From an uncultured Pseudomonadales bacterium (GTDB lineage Bacteria > Pseudomonadota > Gammaproteobacteria > Pseudomonadales > Pseudohongiellaceae), in assembly GCA_938082955.1 (NCBI GenBank), contig CALKDE010000011.1:1-7976 (forward strand): 7,976 nt of DNA. Reading direction: 5' to 3'. Positions 5,854 through 7,976 of this stretch are shown here, one piece after another. The notes beneath the pieces were generated by a model that saw nothing but the letters and a program-made list of their open reading frames with translations, was not told the DNA's origin and made no database searches. Both the position numbers and the translations under genes were made by a program. The number at the start of each line of letters is the position of its first letter. Positions within the stretch are counted from its first letter, which is position 1.

Positions 5854-7965
5854 ATGAAGAAAACACTACTACAAGTTCCTGCAGCACTTGCCGTACTGGT
5901 AAGCCTCACTGGTTTTTCCTCTCTTTATGCCGCCGAAGCCGGCAATGTAAATGACCAACGCATCATCGATGCAACCGAAGCAGAACCTGGCAACTGGTTA
6001 AGCTACGGACAAACCTATAAAGAACAACGGTTTTCTCAACTGACTCAAATCAACAATAACAACGTTGATGAATTGAATCTGGCCTGGAGCAAACCTATTG
6101 GCGATTACAATATGCGCATGCAGGGTACACCGCTTGTTGTTGATGGTGTCATGTATGTAACCAACGGCTGGAGTGTGATTTATGCACTTGATGCAACCAA
6201 TGGTGAGGAAATCTGGCACTACGACCCAGAAGTCGACCGCAGTTATGCACGCCTCGCCTGTTGTGGGCCTGCACATAACCGTGGTGTTGCAGTGTATGAG
6301 GGCAAGATATTCGTTGGCACCTTCGATGGGCGCCTAATTGCCGTGGACGCGGGCACTGGCGAAGAAATCTGGGACGTAGATACCTGGATACCAGAGGGGC
6401 TGGGGCGCTTTAACATCACCGGCGCGCCAAGAGCTGCTGCCGGCAAGGTGTATATCGGTCAGGGCAGTGGTGAGTCTGGTCATCGGCGCGGCTATGTCAC
6501 GGCTTACGATACAAAGACCGGCGAAGTCTCCTGGCGCTTCTTTTTAGCACCCGGCGACCCCAGCAAACCTTTCGAACATCCCGAGATGGAGATGGCCGCC
6601 CAGACCTGGGGCGGCGAATGGTGGAAGTACGGCGGTGGCGGCACGGCCTGGAACTCTCTTGTCTATGATGAAGAATTCAACAGTCTCTATATTGGTGTAG
6701 GTAACGGTGCGCCCTGGCCAAGGGAGATTCGTTCCCCCGGTGGCGGCGATGATTTGTTTCTCTCCTCTATTGTCTCGGTGGACGTAGATACTGGCCGCAT
6801 GAACTGGTACTACCAAACAACTCCTGGCGACAACTGGGATTACAGCTCGGCCATGGACATGACAATTGGTGAGATAGAATTCGGTGGCGAGATGCGCAAG
6901 GTATTATTGCAGGCACCAAAGAATGGATTCTTTTATGTACTGGACAGAAACGACGGTGAACTGCTGCGTGCCCTGCCCTATACCGAAGGCATCGACTGGG
7001 CAACTCGGATCGATATGGAAACAGGCCGCCCTGTTGAGAACCCTGACGTGGCTTACGAAACTAAACCTCAGTGGATCATGCCTGCCAATTCAGGCGCACA
7101 TAATTGGGAGCCGCAATCTTGGGATAATGATCAGGGCTTGATGTACTTTTACTATCATGACATCGCTAACTTCTATTCTCTTGATGAAGGATTTGTTGAA
7201 ACTGGCGAATATGAGATTCGGGAACGAGGCTTGAGCCTGGGTTGGGGCGAGGGTGAATACCGGCGGCGTCTTATTGAAGAAGCAGGCCCGCGACCTGATT
7301 CACAAGCTTACATCGGTGCCTTTGATCCCATTACCGGTAGCTACAAATGGAGGCATCCGCTGGAATCTGATTACAACGGGGGCGTAGTAGCAACCAAAGG
7401 CGACGTGTTATTTCATCCGGAGGGGACTGGTGAGTTTACTGTTCGAGATACCAATACTGGTGAAGTTCTGTGGCAGTATAGTGCACCCGGCTCTTTTCGT
7501 TCTACCTCGGTGATGACTTATCAGGTGGACGATACTCAGTATGTAGCTACACTTATGAATGGAAATCGAGCTATCGACCTTGGCGGTACTGTGCTGGCCT
7601 TCAAACTCAATGGCGATGCCACATTGCCCATGCCGGAAATTGTCGAAGCCACAGTGCCGCAGCTACCTGATACAGAATTCTCTGGCGAGCAGGTACGAAG
7701 TGGCGACACGCTCTACCATGCTCAATGTGCCAGCTGCCACGGCGGTATTGGCATAGCCGACGAAGTGGCCATAGTTGCGCCAGACTTGCGTTTAATGTCG
7801 CTGGAATCTCATGCAGCAATTAGGGACATCGTGCTGGGCGGCAGCAGGGCCCAGCAGGGAATGCCTGACTTTGAAGATGCTATCTCTACTGAAGAGCTGG
7901 AATCCATTCGTGCATTTATCGTGACTCAGGCTAGGCAACTGCGGCAGTACCAGCAGAACAGATAG
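5854..7965 (+). CDS. PQQ-dependent alcohol dehydrogenase with C-terminal cytochrome c (quinohaemoprotein, methanol/ethanol family)
   Basis: A 703-residue periplasmic enzyme of the type II quinohaemoprotein alcohol dehydrogenase plan, oxidising alcohols to aldehydes and passing electrons from PQQ to its own haem. A Sec signal peptide (M-K-K, likely cut at LYA26|A) precedes an eight-bladed propeller (about 35-595). Seen there are the vicinal C136-C137 pair, metal ligands E207 and N284, catalytic D329 in N-W-D-Y, and K356 in APKNGFF. A cytochrome c domain (about 612-700) has C625-A-S-C-H629 and probable axial M670. Residue 331 is Ser, not the extra Asp of lanthanide enzymes, so Ca2+ is predicted. 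The frame is open from TTG 5806, which overlaps the hydrolase stop, but ATG 5854 is preferred because it begins the signal peptide; only a weak GGGAAAG lies before it. Probably cotranscribed with the hydrolase. Family certain, substrate unknown. Confidence 0.95.
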   Translation: MKKTLLQVPAALAVLVSLTGFSSLYAAEAGNVNDQRIIDATEAEPGNWLSYGQTYKEQRFSQLTQINNNNVDELNLAWSKPIGDYNMRMQGTPLVVDGVMYVTNGWSVIYALDATNGEEIWHYDPEVDRSYARLACCGPAHNRGVAVYEGKIFVGTFDGRLIAVDAGTGEEIWDVDTWIPEGLGRFNITGAPRAAAGKVYIGQGSGESGHRRGYVTAYDTKTGEVSWRFFLAPGDPSKPFEHPEMEMAAQTWGGEWWKYGGGGTAWNSLVYDEEFNSLYIGVGNGAPWPREIRSPGGGDDLFLSSIVSVDVDTGRMNWYYQTTPGDNWDYSSAMDMTIGEIEFGGEMRKVLLQAPKNGFFYVLDRNDGELLRALPYTEGIDWATRIDMETGRPVENPDVAYETKPQWIMPANSGAHNWEPQSWDNDQGLMYFYYHDIANFYSLDEGFVETGEYEIRERGLSLGWGEGEYRRRLIEEAGPRPDSQAYIGAFDPITGSYKWRHPLESDYNGGVVATKGDVLFHPEGTGEFTVRDTNTGEVLWQYSAPGSFRSTSVMTYQVDDTQYVATLMNGNRAIDLGGTVLAFKLNGDATLPMPEIVEATVPQLPDTEFSGEQVRSGDTLYHAQCASCHGGIGIADEVAIVAPDLRLMSLESHAAIRDIVLGGSRAQQGMPDFEDAISTEELESIRAFIVTQARQLRQYQQNR

Positions 7966-7976
7966 GGGTAATAGGG

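Noticed and set aside
1..7976. tRNA, rRNA, CRISPR arrays, insertion sequences or integration sites
   Set aside because: No repeat-spacer pattern, transposase frame, long terminal inverted repeats or RNA-gene motifs were seen; coding sequence fills almost all of the window.

Overview
The window looks like an accessory metabolic island from a Gram-negative, aerobic, probably gammaproteobacterial (perhaps marine) chromosome. The evidence is moderate GC content, strong signal peptides and lipoboxes, periplasmic PQQ/cytochrome c enzymes, and small secreted families that, from memory, occur mainly in marine Proteobacteria and Acidobacteria. The taxonomic guess is weak. It holds six genes packed tightly, with no RNA genes, mobile elements, CRISPR arrays or sizeable empty stretches.

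Layout: (1) 106-2166 (+), an outer-membrane-type lipoprotein quinoprotein dehydrogenase of the membrane glucose dehydrogenase-like branch, with a cytochrome c domain nested inside the beta-propeller. (2) A leftward gene set read 4573 -> 2189, consisting of a small DUF6152-type exported protein, an unnamed lipoprotein and an unnamed secreted protein. The last two look like distant paralogues. This set converges on gene 1, with only 22 bp between the stop codons. (3) A 202-bp divergent intergenic region (4574-4775) with back-to-back promoter candidates and a cluster of AGTG/CACT half-sites. (4) A rightward pair, a periplasmic metallo-beta-lactamase-fold hydrolase (4776-5813) and, 40 bp later, a quinohaemoprotein alcohol dehydrogenase with a C-terminal cytochrome c domain (5854-7965).

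All six products carry an export signal, so the island encodes an extracytoplasmic oxidation module. Two PQQ enzymes would oxidise alcohol, aldose or cyclic-polyol-like substrates and pass electrons to their own haems and then to the respiratory chain. The zinc hydrolase may process a product such as a lactone or ester, or may belong to the SoxH-like hydrolases known to accompany quinoproteins. The three leftward proteins have no assigned biochemical function. No PQQ biosynthesis, cytochrome maturation, transporter or regulator gene lies in the window. The substrate cannot be read from the sequence.
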